This document shows, one piece after another, positions 45,064-56,800 of a stretch of DNA of 64,000 bases (positions are counted from its first letter, which is position 1; each line of letters starts with the position of its first letter). The notes beneath the pieces are model-generated. The model did not search any database, was not told the origin of the DNA, and worked only from the letters and a program-made list of their open reading frames with translations. This DNA is from Liolophura sinensis (taxonomy: Eukaryota; Mollusca; Polyplacophora; Chitonida; Chitonidae): assembly GCF_032854445.1 (NCBI RefSeq), contig NC_088305.1, forward strand, positions 26,374,628 through 26,438,627. Direction: 5' to 3'. The position numbers and the translations under genes are program-made.

Positions 45064-46659
45064 CCAAGACGTGTACAGTTTTAAACGGACAGATTAAATA
45101 TAAGCTTATCATTGTTGGATTTAGTAAATTTAATAACAATAGGATAAACCTAATATAAATGATGTTTACCTAATTGTGTTACTTCTTTTATTCTAGATTT
45201 ATTCTGAATGTAAGTTAGTAAGTTTGTAAGTTCGGTGGGTAGCGTAAGTTGTCTTCTTTTTAAAAATTATTTTTTCAAATTACATACAAGGCCATAAATT
45301 GAATCACTTGGGGCAAGTGAAAGACGCAGCGAATAACTTATGAATCTGTTTTTCGGTGTGTATATGACATAAACTTTCTAATAGTCTCTTTGATTTGGTC
45401 GTAGCTTGAAGTCAGGGTGTTTGTCTAGAAAATGGTGAAGGGCGGTCGTTTACTCAGGCACTCCATTTTATTTCACCTTTACAGACTTGATTATAAGTGA
45501 GAAATTCACATTAGTCAAAGTAATAAACATTGATTAAAGTAAATGAATAGTATAGCAACATGGACGATATTAAGAGAATAACTGTGCACAAACTGGAATA
45601 CCCTTAAAGGAAAAGACCTCTAAAAATCCTAAGTAGGCATCACTAAATAGATCACTTATAACTATGCACAAAGATACTTTCGTTTATTTGTTTTAGATTT
45701 TTGTGAAGAAAGTTAAAGGCGTTCAAACATTGATTTCCATGGTGGGCTATATTATAAGAGTTTAGGAACTCTGACCTCACAGGAAGTTTTTCCAACTCTA
45801 ATCACGACGTTGAATGTTGGAATAACTCTTTATACCCATGAGTAAAAGATTACTGAAACGATGTTCCCCAAATTTCCATCATTCTGGTCATCATCAGGCG
45901 AAAAGGTGATGTGACGTCACTGTCAGTCATTTCCTAGATGCTGTCAGTATGGCCCATAAAACCTACTATAGCATACACATATTTGAATGCCTGTAAACAC
46001 TCTTAATAAAATCTGAAAAAATAACTGAAGGTATGTTTAGGCATAGTTTTCAGTTGTCTGTATGATGAACCTTACTTCACATTTTAACTTTCTTTTAGTT
46101 TAATTGATTCCAGGCAAATATCGTGCATCTCACGAGTCACTTGGATTTTATCTTAAGTTATCAACAAGAAAATGGTGTTTGTTTTATTTTCATTTTTCAA
46201 TTCTCATCACGGGAGTATTAATTTTAATTACGCCTTATCTAATCTAGTTTTCAGCAAGTGAATGACGTCGTTCTGCTCTCTTTCTCTGTAGTTCTCAACA
46301 AGCGGACTTATACCTGTTATAGACTATATTAACGTGATGTGAAAGCCAACGTTTCAATGCAGAATCAGTGCAGAATCATTGATACTGGAGTCGATGTTAA
46401 TGTGAAAGATTGTATTCCAGTATGTATTAGTCCGTTCACAATTTGTTTCTGGTTGAGACACATACCCGCCACCCTACTCCCGCCCCTGCTGAGAGAATGT
46501 GAGTTGTGTGTTTATAAACATGGCCTATGTTCATAACCCATAATCCTCTCATAAAAACAGATGGTCGCCGACAAGTTTGTCTCACCAGATATGTATAACG
46601 TTTTCTGTGGACTTCATTCAAGTGACATTTTTGCACAAAATATTCACTTGACATAACTC

Positions 46660-46812
46660 TGTTTATTTATTTATTTGATTAGTGTTTGTCGCCGTACTCA
46701 ATAATATTTCACTTATACGACGGCGGCCAGCATTTTGGTGGGAGGAAACCTGGAAGAGCCCGGTGGAAACCCACGACCATCCGCAGTTTGCTGCTTGACC
46801 TTCCCACGTACG
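46660..46812 (-). mobile_element. tRNA-SINE family 1, truncated
   Basis: A well-preserved 3' half, with 'CTTATACGACGGCGGCCAGC'. Confidence 0.8.
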
Positions 46813-48356
46813 ACATAACTCTATGAACTCTGCAGCTTCACATTTACAAGGTATATTGTTTGTTGTGAAAATGTTTCTTTTCCTCTACTATCAGCCTTTT
46901 GACCCTATATATGTATTTCACATTCGTTTCTGTGAGATCATCATGTCAGTAATTTAATTACGCATATCATATCACTTGTCACTGTAGAATTTAAGGTGAT
47001 AGGGTGTTTAACTTTTTTGTTTGTGCACAGCGAATTCGTCTCACCAAAGATTCTCCTCTATGATCAAATTTAGACTAAATCAAGAAAGAGAATTATGATG
47101 GCCATATATTTTAGACAGCCTGTTCATGTTACGCCTTTAATGTGGCTTACATAGTCCCAATACACGTAATGCATTGGATCTCTCTATACCAAAAATGTTG
47201 AGGGGTCGCAAAGTGGAAATGAGACCTGCACACTAAGTATTATACCGGTGAATAACACGACAATAAACACCATTCAACGAATGGTAAATTAAGTATATAC
47301 TCCAAAGAATAGAACTCGTCTGCATCGTTAAGTAAGTAGAAAACAGATATATTTGTCAACGTCCATTATACAAATTACACAATATACAATATAGAGTTTC
47401 AAAGGCATGCATAACAAGATTTGATAAAATACTGACTACGTAGACATCAGTTGTGACATTCATGTAAACATATCAAAAATATTTCTGTGGCAGTTTTTAT
47501 GTAAAGCACAATGTAACAACAAACTTTCTCTTGCACTTAGATGTTAAGAAAGGCGGAGGAATAACACCTTTAATAAGTACATAATTAGTATTGCATATAC
47601 GTAATATCATAGTATAGGATCCAGAAAATATATTCTCGAATTGGGCATAAAATGTTTTTACAGTTGGATATCTCTCTAAGTGCATTCAAAAAATCGTTCA
47701 AGCTAGTAAGTAATATTGTATCACGTGTTTAATGTAAAAACGCTGGACTGTGATCTAGTGTACACCATTCTCCTTACAGCGCATGCGCCGCTATCTACAT
47801 TCGTTTAACATTGTTGTAACTCACTGATTTCAACACTTCTTTCTAGTAATACTTTATTCACTTGCTATTTTTTTCCAAAGTATGCAAAACATGGTTCTAC
47901 AGTTGTAGCTAACACCTGAAACAATTTTATTGCTGAATGCTGATTAAATTCGTGGGTTGCACAGGCTTCAAAGGTAAAACTTGTCTAGTTGTGGAAACAA
48001 CGTAAGTCTAGCGTAGAGAGCGGTGCGTTCGCCGTATGAAGAATGTTGTACACCAGGATATGTTCTGTCAAAGAGCATCGGTACACCGACTTTTTTCTTT
48101 ATGCCCCTTGCAGTTTATTACATTCCTTAAACGTTGTCAAACATCTGCGTTTCCACATGTGCAATCTTCATTTTTTTCTTTATTTTAATCAAAAGTAATT
48201 GTTGCCTTTGATAGCAAGCTGTCAAGAAGGATATGCATCACGTCTCGCCGTTCCTTTGCGATTCATAAGGCGAACTTCAGTCCTTTACACAACAACTTTG
48301 AAGCCAACCGATTACTTTTAAATATGTTTACGCAATCGAGAGGGTCTTGTCATTTC
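46813..48356. other. Intergenic / PTF1A 3' flank
   Basis: No coding exon is seen. A perfect NRF1-type GCGCATGCGC palindrome lies at 47779-47788. Confidence 0.45.
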
Positions 48357-48362
48357 TTTATT
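48357..48362 (-). promoter_or_regulatory. PTF1A: Candidate PTF1A polyadenylation signal
   Basis: AATAAA on the minus strand, 84 bp after the stop codon. A second lies at 48179-48184. Confidence 0.45.
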
Positions 48363-48445
48363 TCATGTTTCCGGGATATGTCTTGAAAAAGTTTTCACCC
48401 ATCCGCTTCAAAAAATGCCCAGCTTCTGACGAAGGGAGAGCATCG

Positions 48446-48630
48446 TTATTGTATCGTATACTCTGTTGTGAGTGTGGTAAGCGACACGAGATCAGCTTCG
48501 TTAGCTAACTCTGGCACCCAAACTTTGGCAGAGAATCTATTATTAGCAGTCAGTTTTGGTAACTTGTCGTCTACCCATGACAGAGAATGTCCCAACAAAC
48601 CGCCATCTTGCTCGTCCGTGGATAAAACAT
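48446..48630 (-). CDS. PTF1A: PTF1A exon 2, C-terminal domain
   Basis: The acceptor TTTGGTTTCCCAG precedes AT GTT TTA. The first two bases complete the codon begun by the G at the end of exon 1, giving Asp. It encodes the conserved GHSLSW and AKVW motifs and ends TTEYTIQ-TAA. Confidence 0.9.
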
Positions 48631-50365
48631 CTGGGAAACCAAACAAAATAAGAAATAAATATAAAAAAAATACCAAAAAAGCTCAATGGAATTAAATCAA
48701 AATCGGCATAGATCCACTCTACTTCTCAGCCAGAGACATGACAGTTTGATAGATACCAACTAAAACTAAACTGTAGGCGGATCCAATCTTGGAATTATCG
48801 ACTTGGAACGCCCCTTTATGGTTTATGAGTGGTGTGCCAGCGTCGGACTTGATGTATAGATTCTCCTCATATAAGGTGCAGCATTGGAACTTTTATCTTC
48901 TCATGATCATCAGTATCAAAATAAACACCGTCATCATCAACATCATCATTAACATCAAATAGCTCACCTAACAAGTTACACCTGATTTTTTTTCTTCTCA
49001 TCATCTTCAGTTTCAAAATAAACAACGTCATCATCAACATCATCATTAACATCAAATAGCTCACCTGACAAGTTACACCTGATTGTTTTCTTCTCATCAT
49101 CATCAGTATCAAAATAAACACCGTCATCATCAACATCATCATTAACATCAAATAGCTCACCTAACAAGTTACACCTGATTTTTTTTCTTCTCATCATCTT
49201 CAGTTTCAAAATAAACAACGTCATCATCAACATCATCATTAACATCAAATAGCTCACCTGACAAGTTACACCTGATTTTTTTCTTCTCATCATCATCAGT
49301 ATCAAAATAAACACAGTCATCATCAACATCATCATTAACATCCAATAGCTCACCTGACAAGTTACACCTGATTTTTTTCTTCTCATCATCATCAGTATTA
49401 AAATAAACAACGTCATCATCAACAGCACCGTTAACATCCAATAGCTCACCTGACAAGTTACACCTGATTTTTTTCTTCTCATCATCATCAGTGTCTAAAT
49501 CAGCATTGTCATCATCAACATCATCATTAACATCAAACAGCTCACCTGACAAGTTACACCTGATTTTTTTCTTCTCATCATCATCAGTGTCTAAATCAGC
49601 ATTGTCATCATCAACAGCACCGTTAACATCAAACAGCTCACCTGACAAGTTACACCTGATTTTTTTCTTCTCATCATCATCAGTGTCTAAATCAGCATTG
49701 TCATCATCAACAGCACCGTTAACATCAAACAGCTCACCTGACAAGTTACACCTGATTTTTTTCTTCTCATCATCATCAGTGTCTAAATCAGCATTGTCAT
49801 CATCAACAGCACCGTTAACATCAAACAGCTCACCTGACAAGTTACACCTGACTTTTCTCTTCACATTATCATCAGTATTAAAATCCGCATTGTCATCATC
49901 AACAACATCGTTAACAACAAACAGCTCACCTGACAAATTACACCTGACAATAATCTTCTCCGCCCGTTGTCCCATAGGGTTATTTTTGCTGTCTGCCCCA
50001 CACTGGTCGTACTTTTCCAGCAGCTCCCCAAGGTATCCGATATATCGGATAGCCAATCGAAGTGTGTCGACTTTTGACAGCCTCCGGTCTCCGTTCACCT
50101 GGGTGGGGATGCACGTCCTTAAGGTGTCAAAGGCGTCATTGATCGACCTCATGCGCCGTCTCTCCCGCATGTTTGCCGCTCGTCTCTGCTCCATTCGCTT
50201 CACGGGCTTCTTAAGTTTTCGACCGAGATCGAATGAGTTTATACCAATGTTTTCCTGATCGGATAAATTTGAGCACGGCGAATCGAGAGGTACGTCGCAG
50301 TAACCTTCCATATTGTCGCAGAATTCCAAGAAGTCTTCATCTAAAGTGCACAGAAAACTCTCCAT
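48446..50365 (-). CDS. PTF1A: PTF1A-type bHLH transcription factor (two exons)
   Basis: Exons 50365-49930 and 48630-48446 join in phase 1 and give 206 residues. PTF1A binds E-boxes with class I bHLH partners and recruits RBPJ-type proteins; in vertebrates it specifies pancreas and inhibitory neurons. The bHLH (about residues 57-112) runs [52 protein letters not shown], close to the PTF1A group. The C-terminal conserved block [10 protein letters not shown] followed by AKVWVPEL in exon 2 is diagnostic for PTF1A rather than FERD3L or HAND. The intron falls between KIIVRCNLS and DVLSTDEQ, the position I recall for vertebrate PTF1A. The start codon has a good context (CAAAATGG), and a TATA box lies at 50646. 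The donor is embedded in a 96-bp tandem array, so longer isoforms are possible. Confidence 0.92.
48890..49990 (-). repeat. 96-bp tandem array duplicating the PTF1A exon 1 end and splice donor
   Basis: On the minus strand each unit contains TGTAACTTGTCAG|GTGAGCT followed by a GAT/GAC-rich stretch. The last exonic bases of the 11 donor copies would be 49930, 49834, 49738, 49642, 49546, 49450, 49354, 49258, 49161, 49065 and 48968. Spacing is 96 bp except for two 97-bp steps, each caused by one extra T in a T-run. The first copy is the authentic exon boundary. Copies 9 and 11 read TTAG|GTGAGC, still a good donor. Units near the exon (first two) are the most diverged; the middle ones are nearly identical. 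Confidence 0.95.
49169..49929 (-). other. Read-through frame of acidic 32-residue repeats after PTF1A exon 1
   Basis: If the first donor is skipped, the reading frame stays open for 252 codons beyond the donor, built of [13 protein letters not shown], a DDD-rich run and TDDDEKKK in 32-residue units. It ends at TAA 49169-49171, after a 97-bp unit shifts the frame. It could be intron, or alternative exon extension. Being open is expected for a 96-bp unit without stops, so this alone does not show coding. Confidence 0.5.
49930..50365 (-). CDS. PTF1A: PTF1A exon 1, bHLH
   Basis: 436 bp from ATG to GTCAG|GTGAGC. It encodes the acidic N-terminus ([15 protein letters not shown]), the whole bHLH, and KIIVRCNLS, which corresponds to the conserved post-bHLH motif of PTF1A. 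Confidence 0.92.
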
Positions 50366-50491
50366 TTTGGTATCTCGACCCTTATTAAAGGCAATATTTA
50401 AATTCGTCTTTGCCGTGAACGATCTTTTTTGTTTGCTAAATTTAACAGTTCAGATCCAGCTTTGGTGTATCCTTTTTTGGTAAGAAACGGG

Positions 50492-50494
50492 CAT
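50492..50494 (-). promoter_or_regulatory. Upstream ATG in the PTF1A leader
   Basis: Starts a short reading frame (ATG CCC GTT TCT ... TGA, 14 codons) that ends before the main start, if transcription begins near 50620. Confidence 0.35.
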
Positions 50495-50645
50495 CTAAAT
50501 ACACACTAAGAGATTACCACTTTTTTTGATGGCAGGAATGTCAAACGCGAGGAATTAAGGCGACTTAAAGACTATCCCTAAAACTACAAGATGATAACTG
50601 CTCTGATTAAGACGAAACTATATGAAGTGTACGGAGATAACCGAG

Positions 50646-50653
50646 CCTTTATA
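50646..50653 (-). promoter_or_regulatory. PTF1A: PTF1A TATA box with adjacent E-box
   Basis: TATAAAGG lies about 285 bp upstream of the start codon, with CACGTG immediately upstream at 50658-50663. It is the only TATA box I see near this gene, implying a 5' UTR of about 250 bp. Confidence 0.55.
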
Positions 50654-50663
50654 CGCGCACGTG

Positions 50664-53600
50664 CCACTTTGGATACCCGTGACCAAGAGCAGTCTTGACC
50701 AATCAGAGGGCTCGTTTGAACAGGTCGTCGCGTGCCACGGTGGCTGAAGCCTCGTCCTATGTATACAAAGCTTGTATGTTGACCCATGCTAAAATCCACA
50801 GTCCTTTTGACACGTTTTTCTGATAACAAGGTAGTAGCGTGTATTTACTTTGGCTGATATGGGCCTTTATTGTACCCACGAGAGTTTAAATTTATACCTT
50901 CCTCTTTTAGCTGTTTTTATAAAATTTACATGAGGCATTGTCACGCAGAATTGTTTTAAGCATAACGGTAGTGTGATCATTTTCGGTTATAGGCCTTTCA
51001 TAAATATATAATATACAATAAATATGTCATTCATTTAATATTTAAATTATCAGTTTTCACGCCTAGGAATCGTGACTCGTGAGTGTACGCCTGAAGTGTT
51101 TTATTTCGCGTCTACGTTTCGCGTTTTGCTTTCCATTTGATAGTAGGGAAATTTATGGCGGTAGTTCTTTATTACTACTCTACAACTCATGTAAAATTTC
51201 ATAAATAGAATTAAAATGGGCTTTATAAATATGTATCACTTGTTGAGAAACATAATAAAAATTTGTTGAGGCCTCTTAGCTGGTATCAATAACATATTTC
51301 TAAAATGGAGGCTGGTTATGCATAGCATTTACCATGAATTATAATATCTGAAAGTAGAGCAAAATAATCTAAATGGATCGGAAGCCAGTGAAAAGGAAGG
51401 TATGCAACGATGGATCATTGCAAAAGCCAAATCAAGAAAAGAACTTTCTTGTCGCATGTATAAAACAATGTAGACAGGCTAAATTCCAGTTCTCGCTGTA
51501 TCGTTTGTGGTTTGTCAGATGCCTGATGACGCCGGTAATTTAATCGGGACACTTTGGTTTCTTACGCCCTTATGACTGGCTGATGTCATATCAGGGGAAA
51601 ATTGAGAACAAAGGTATCAATCAGATTTTAAACAATTAAAAATAACTTCAGTCATGTCCATCAGTCTGAATATAAACTTTTACTTTGCTTGCAAAATACA
51701 TATAATGATAGTAGACGTCAAGGCATTATGCACGTAGATGACTTTTCTAAAGCAATTTTATTTTTAATTATAAGAGAACTAAGTACGCATTCATGTATAA
51801 AACTTAGCTACAGCTACCCCATAAGGACAAGTAATCATCGGTTGAGCCTATGTATCGCATCAAAGTCGTATATATACATGCGTTCAATCTTTTGTCTTAC
51901 CTTTGGGTATGTCTCATATTGTTAAAAATGGTATAATTGTGACTTTTCATTTCAAGACACAACATTTCGTGGTAGGCACGTGGTCCATTTTTGTCCGGAA
52001 TTACAGTCTAACCTAAAACCAGATTAATCTTGCCCAGTAATAGTTTAGATAATATTCTAAACAAATAAACAAGAGTTTACTTCTTATAATGAACCTCCAT
52101 CGGAATAAAATCGACAAAACATTTGAAAATATAGCATCATTCAGTCATCCAGTCCAATTCATGTGCTTTTGAACGGAGCTACACATTGTCATAGGTTACG
52201 ACTCACGTCACGGTCTACCCTAATGAACATCCAATCATATAATGTTTAATTGCATAGATGAAAGGTTAATTACGTTCGTAAAATATTAATACAATATTTA
52301 GGATAATGGAAGCATGTTACTTTGTATACCGTTCGTATAATACAATCGAAATATGTCTGCATGTTATACCCTTGTGAAGGATTATGTTGTATTTATACAG
52401 TTCCGACCCACGCGCCTGAGCTGGTAGGAACATGGAAAGTTGATTATTTCAGAACCGCGAAGGAAATTTACATGCACCTGCAATTAAAAATAAACAACGG
52501 GTATTCAGTAAATCGAGAATCCCCGCGTCCTAGGAATGGCAATTAGCATAGTATTTGCTGTTCGACAGAATGTGTTTGTTTGTGTCCTGTTCCATTACAC
52601 AACAGCGGGCGCGGCGACATATGGAAATTCTACGATTTCAAATACATAGACAGAAAGGAAAACTGAGTGTATTTGCTATAGACAAACAAAACGTCAATCG
52701 CGTGGTCAAGTCGCTATAGTATAATTATTATAGTACCCTTTACGGGATTAAACGCGGCACAGTGCGGTTGGTTTTAAAGTTTGTCCAATGGCCTAAGCAA
52801 ACTGTGAGCTTTGGACTGGAGAAGACGACAAACTGGACATTTTGGGTAGGAACAATACGGTTTGTACACGCAGTTGGGCGAGGCATGCGGATAAAAGGGT
52901 TGTCGGGCAACTAACCGAACCTTACGACCTTTCGTCCATTCTTCATTCTCCCGAGAAGTATGAATAACGAGGTGAGCATAGCTCTTAAAAAGCAATATTT
53001 ACGCTCATACTGACTGTGTCCAACCTCGCTGACAAGCCTGGCAAGAGATGCTTTTATTAGCCTTTTTACACGGAAAGGTTGATAGAAACGGAAGAAACAA
53101 GCACGGGCCAAAAAGGCCACCCTGCCTAACTTCGACAAACGGGCAAAAAGCATTACCGCTGTCTCATTTACTTCGTTTCCTTTGCCCACTGCAAAGTCTG
53201 TCATCCGTAGCAAATTAGCCGGGAAGCTCTGTTCTTTTTTTCAAAGCCTATTTATGCGATTGTTAACAAAATAAGCGACACTCGTCTTGGATACAAAAGT
53301 CTTTTCATCACGACCTGTGCCCATGTGTATTTAAATATAGGACTGCACATGCAGGTTCACCCTCCGGAAAAAAAAGACTTCTGTGGACAATATGAAGAAT
53401 TCAATTCCATATATCTACAGTAAATTATTAAAATAAGCACTGATGTTAGACATCGAAGTTTATTCGATAATTGTAATTGGATTTTTAAAACTATACACAC
53501 CTATATACTCTGTACACTCGATATTTGCAGTATGAGTATAGAACGACGATATTAAACAAAGTAAAATGAATCATAACCCCGTCCATCTTTATCTGTCGGT

Positions 53601-53839
53601 GTTTTGAGGAAGACTATATACATACTTCACTGAGAGCGTTTGTGGTGGTAAACAGCATGTGTGGTTATAATAAATATACACAGCAAAAATAACAAAGAGA
53701 CACATGGGCAAGTGAAAATTGCAATATTTATTTATTTGATCGCTGCTTTACGCTATTGCGCAAATTCAACCAATACAATTTAATGAATGTCGGCTTGCTA
53801 TTTTTCCCTTTACATCTTTTATGCTTTCGTCCACCATTT
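50664..53839. other. PTF1A upstream intergenic region
   Basis: No exon is recognised. The region would hold any proximal enhancers. A scrap of SINE family 1 tail lies at 53725-53760. Confidence 0.45.
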
Positions 53840-53843
53840 ATAT

Positions 53844-53898
<55 letters not shown>

Positions 53899-53900
53899 TT
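53840..53900 (+). repeat. (TTTA)n microsatellite
   Basis: About 15 uninterrupted TTTA units. Confidence 0.95.
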
Positions 53901-53929
53901 CTCCTGCATTCTTACCAACCTTCAAATAT

Positions 53930-54240
53930 TTACGGACTGTGTATTCCTGCATAAACCAGGATTCTGCTTGTGGACTAAGCATCCGCGAGGCCTGGACCCT
54001 TTGCATTGTTTTAATGTGGTTGTGTGTTAAATGTGATGACAACACAACATTTGGTGTATTTCTAGACCAGTGACGTCTTGTAAGTTGCAATTAACATCAC
54101 TGCATTTTTATTTACGTAATTCTGCTCAAGCCAAGGTGTTAGGGGGCAAGAGGTCGTATTTCACCGGTTACCATGTGACCATTTGCCAGCTATCACACTG
54201 TCGTCGCTGCTCTGGTTTCACTTTCTATGCTGTGCGTCTT
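53930..54240 (+). mobile_element. Half of the 35.2-kb foldback family
   Basis: Shares 'GTTAAATGTGATGACAAC', 'TTGCAATTAACATCACTGCA', 'TTTCACCGGTTACCATG' and 'TCACACTGTCGTCGCTGCTC' with the right half of the element at 35205-36050. Confidence 0.6.
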
Positions 54241-55329
54241 TAATTATATGATATCATTTCAAACTAAATGCTACCCATTTAAGTATCCACCAGATGTGTC
54301 CTTCATGGAAATAAAAAGCGTCAGAAAGAAAAGTCTGTCTATAACTGTATGGTTTAAAGGAAATATTTTGTAGTAAAACCTGCAATTAATATGATTTCCG
54401 CTTTATATGTTTTACTACCTCGATTTTATTCTGTTCCCATTGATGTTCCTAAAGTATAGGCCTACCTGTAATCATATGAGTTAATTCTGCCGGGTTTCTA
54501 ATTAGGCACTATTGATAAGCCCAGGAGACGCTGAAGCGAATTTTTTCTGTTATTATCAAGTTTTCCTGGAAAACCATATTGCCAGCGAACGGAAAACGGA
54601 TCAACGATGCTGATTAACGGATAAGAGTTCCCGGCCTATGACCACCTGCCTGTCATGTTCAGTTACTCGCCAAAGTGTTAAGGTAAGATAACGGCAAATT
54701 TGTAAAAAGAAATTATGTCTTTTATTTATTCTCGTTCCTTGAAATACAACCGAGTATGTTCTTTGAACTCTGTTTTATCGGTTCAGAAATAGGGATTTAA
54801 ACGATTCCAGTTAAAGGTCAGGTCCGTTCTGCTTTGCTTTTCCATCTCTCTAAGTGATATCATGTGAACAAATCAATAGGGTTAATGCTTTGAACTGACT
54901 GCTTACGAAGGTTTCCACTTTTATAGGTGGGGAAGTCGGGTGTTTTTAAAAAGTGTCTGCGTATTTAACGCTTTGAATGGAAAATACATTTCGATAAAAG
55001 CGAATATAAGTATCCTCATACTCCCCTCATAAAGTAAAAAAAAAAGCTAAAAAAATTATTAATAGTATTTGAGTCGATCTCTTTCGTTCTCTATAGCACT
55101 GCGAAACATCCACGGATGAATTCTTTGTTTGGGTATATATCTAAAATAAAATATCAAATAAAGGAGATGATAAAGCAATAAAGTCTTGATGCTGCGCTAG
55201 GTTGTACTAAACATACATGCTCCCGCATTCCCATTACGGGGATTGGAAGATTCTCGCAATCTGACTGTTTGTAGGGGTCACAGTCACAATAAGCGATCCA
55301 GGTGTGACCGCCCAGTGTTCGTTATCCAC

Positions 55330-55450
55330 TTGTCTTTCACCAATATAATTTGCATATATGTACGTTACATGCCGGAAAGTCGCTAACCCTGGGCACTCCA
55401 GCTTCCTCCATCCACGAAACTGACGGCCATCGTATACGTGAAAAAAATCT
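55330..55450 (+). mobile_element. SINE-like fragment
   Basis: 'CCAGCTTCCTCCATCCACGA' and 'GCCATCGTATACGTGAAAAA', similar to the fragments at 1885 and 29255. Confidence 0.45.
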
Positions 55451-55539
55451 TGATTGCTTTTAAAGAACAATCATATAAATAAACCTGCGGATGGTGGTGG
55501 GACGGTCTCGAACACACAACCTCATGAGGAAGATTTTCA

Positions 55540-55812
55540 CTATTTATTTACTTATTTGATTGGTGTTTTACCCCATACTGAAGAACATTTCACTTGTACG
55601 ACGGCGGCCTACATTATGGTGGGAGAAAACCGAGTCGTACCTCGGAGAAACCCACGACCATCCGCAGGTTGCTGAAAGACCTTCCCACTTACGGCCGGGG
55701 AGGAAGCCACCATGACCTGCACTTAAACTCACAGTGATCGCATTTCTGAGAGGCTTCTGCGACATTGCTCCGCGCTGGCACGCTTACTAACTCCGCCATG
55801 GAGGCCCCCCAG
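55540..55812 (-). mobile_element. tRNA-SINE family 1, full length
   Basis: Complete from the (ATTT)n tail on the left to the head ending 'ACTCCGCCATGGAGGCCCC' on the right. Confidence 0.85.
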
Positions 55813-56439
55813 TAAGGGTTTTACAAGTTATACTGACATTCGGAGTAGGTCAATTCATTTGGAAGTAGTTCCTTAGGTGCTCAAATCAGAACAGTAAATC
55901 AGCGAGTCCAACAACCAATCATACAATGAACAGTTATTCTTCTTTTCTTTGCATTTATTAAAAACAGCTCATTTGCACGGAAAAACCCCACCGTTTCCAA
56001 CAAAACAGAGCAACACATACAGCCAGAGCGTCCAAAAGTCGCTAAAATAGATATTTTGGGAAACAGCACCTCAGAACACTTCACATATAAATTATTCTAA
56101 CACCTAAAAAGCGGGATCAAAACATAAATAAGAAAAAACCAAAAATTTAAAGAAAGAAAACGTTTAAATAGTAACACGTCGACATAATCAAAATAAGAAT
56201 AAGTGACAATGAAACAATGGCAAGAAACGTTCACATCTGTCTTAGGATAAACAAAGAGCATTTGCTGTTGGAGTTCAAACGTTACTACAAGTACACGTAG
56301 TGATTTTTATGCAGTTTTTGTTTTACTGTTTTATCAACATTTTACATACACACATTTTTATACAGATGCAAGTCTATACATGTTCCATGCATTACTTACT
56401 ACATATCAGAAAAAAAAAACAACATATGACGATGATTTT

Positions 56440-56800
56440 ACCCGAAAGCAAATCAAACACGTTACAATCATTCAGTCTATAAGAATGATAAAACTCAATC
56501 ACATAAACAAACATGAAAACATGTTACAATCATTTATACTACCTAATATTCACCCAATCACATAAACAAACATAAAAACATGTTACAATCATTTATTCTA
56601 CCAAGTATTCACCCAATAACGCAAATGAAACATAAAAACATGTTACAATCATTCATTCTATGTGGGTCAACATGGGACGCGTATTCATCTAATCATGCAC
56701 TCAATCATTCAGTCTACATTGTATTCACCCAATCACGTAATGAAACATGAAAACGTGTTACAATCATTCATTCTATGTGGTATTCACACAATCACGCAAC
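56440..56800 (+). repeat. About 60-bp tandem repeat, six diverged units
   Basis: Marked by GTTACAATCATT at 56461, 56523, 56582, 56642, about 56698 and 56757. Units also share TATTCACCCAATCAC and AAACATGAAAAC. Confidence 0.85.

Noticed and set aside
49491-50258. 255-codon plus-strand frame rich in Ser ([13 protein letters not shown])
   Set aside because: Antisense of the PTF1A repeat array and bHLH exon; open only because the unit length is a multiple of three.
52774-53213. Overlapping minus-strand frames near 53 kb
   Set aside because: Basic, low-similarity translations without splice or start support.
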